Shown one piece after another: positions 38,467 through 38,934 of a stretch of 38,934 bases of DNA; position 1 is the stretch's first letter, and every line of letters begins with the position of its first letter. Position numbers and translations under genes: made by a program. This DNA comes from Oceanospirillales bacterium (GTDB lineage: Bacteria > Pseudomonadota > Gammaproteobacteria > Xanthomonadales > SZUA-38). The stretch is from positions 1 to 38,934 of the forward strand of contig QIKT01000197.1 of NCBI GenBank assembly GCA_003233095.1. Direction: 5' to 3'. Below the pieces are notes generated by a model. The model searched no databases. It saw only the letters and a list, made by a program, of their open reading frames with translations, and had not been told where the DNA came from.

Positions 38467-38934
38467 ATGACTCTTCCACTAGACCCGCAACCCGAATCAC
38501 TCACCCCGGTTCTCGCCGGACTGTCTCGATTGTTCAGTGTCTGGATCAGCGTCTTGTTGATTGGACTCAGTTCAGTGGTGCAAGCCGAAGCTCCACAGGA
38601 CAGCTACTTGCAAGGTCTGTCCAAAGTGGGCGGGGTTTATATCGGGCCGCAGCCTGATGCCAGTGCCTTGGAAGGGTTCAAGGCAGATGGTATCCAGACG
38701 GTCATCAATTTTCGCACAGCGGAGGAAATGGCCGAGTTAGCCTTTGACCCTGAGCAAATACTGGCAGCAGATGGGATTCGCTATCACCTGATCCCTACCG
38801 GCGGCGAACAGACGCCCATCGGACCTGATCAGCTACGCCAACTTGATGCCCTGATGAGCACTGTCGAGGGGCCTGTCGTGATGCATTGCCGCAGTGGCTA
38901 TCGTGCCGGAGTCGTGTTGGCAGCCTGGCTGCAC
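38467..38934 (+). CDS. Secreted protein tyrosine/dual-specificity phosphatase-like protein, 3' truncated by the window
   Basis: It is not in the ORF track because it runs off the end; I translated it by hand. 156 codons are visible. A hydrophobic signal-like segment (LFSVWISVLLIGLSSVVQA) is followed by VGGVYIGPQPDASALEGFKADGIQTVINF and the phosphatase signature HCRSGYRAG, matching the H-C-x-x-G-x-R loop. This is the DUF442/beta-lactamase-hydrolase-like phosphatase type. It is divergent from the PilZ-DUF1631-GGDEF-EAL gene. Its C-terminus is unseen. Confidence 0.8.
   Translation, partial: MTLPLDPQPESLTPVLAGLSRLFSVWISVLLIGLSSVVQAEAPQDSYLQGLSKVGGVYIGPQPDASALEGFKADGIQTVINFRTAEEMAELAFDPEQILAADGIRYHLIPTGGEQTPIGPDQLRQLDALMSTVEGPVVMHCRSGYRAGVVLAAWLH

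Overview
The window reads as a chromosomal segment of a free-living gammaproteobacterium, of moderate GC by eye. Supporting genes are a class II fumarase, an E. coli-type purB followed by an L16 hydroxylase, a fused Sat/CysC, MltD- and BepA-like envelope lipoproteins, and a PilZ/DUF1631/GGDEF/EAL protein. The C-terminal tail of the S8 protease (IIFSDSFED) resembles tails I associate with Wenzhouxiangella-like and related lineages. The lineage is an inference; no marker gene here settles it. I saw no tRNA, rRNA, CRISPR array or intact transposase gene.

Layout. 1-0.7 kb: palindromic repeats, including a 161-bp MITE-like element with IS5-type ends, then a possible small membrane ORF. 0.76-8.4 kb: an ASCH protein (+), then on the minus strand purB, roxA and a GNAT fusion, with a large secreted subtilase last. 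8.5-11.3 kb: fumC, divergent from purB, and an unrecognised secreted protein with a duplicated C-terminal domain. 11.34-11.71 kb: a gene-free gap holding a REP/BIME-like double palindrome and a strong bidirectional terminator. 11.7-14.2 kb: a YtrA-type GntR/ABC operon with a near-perfect palindromic operator. 14.3-16.9 kb: sat-cysC and an FKBP isomerase.

16.9-21.7 kb, minus strand: a lasso-peptide (RiPP) biosynthetic cluster in transcription order N (nucleotidyltransferase), C (asparagine-synthetase-like cyclase), A (precursor), K (HPr-kinase-like), B2 (transglutaminase-like leader peptidase), B1 (PqqD-like recognition element). The precursor is absent from the ORF track. I found it by translating the gap between C and K: a 57-aa peptide with the leader pattern Y..P.L...G.....T and a predicted 17-residue core GPTPGVGESGNSGSLRP, expected to close a Gly1-Glu8 ring. 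The tailoring genes match the phosphorylating/glycosylating lasso type (paeninodin and pseudomycoidin), yet the core ends in Arg-Pro rather than Ser. No exporter or isopeptidase gene is present. This is the most interesting part of the window.

21.7-38.9 kb: a lamin-tail-domain secreted protein divergent from the lasso operon; ugd-uxs (UDP-glucuronate and UDP-xylose supply); an ECF sigma/anti-sigma/PDZ operon; a TerB-like protein; a HerA-like ATPase; a DUF937 protein; an M48 lipoprotein with TPRs; an MltD-type lytic transglycosylase; the large PilZ-DUF1631-GGDEF-EAL protein; and a 3'-truncated secreted phosphatase running off the end.
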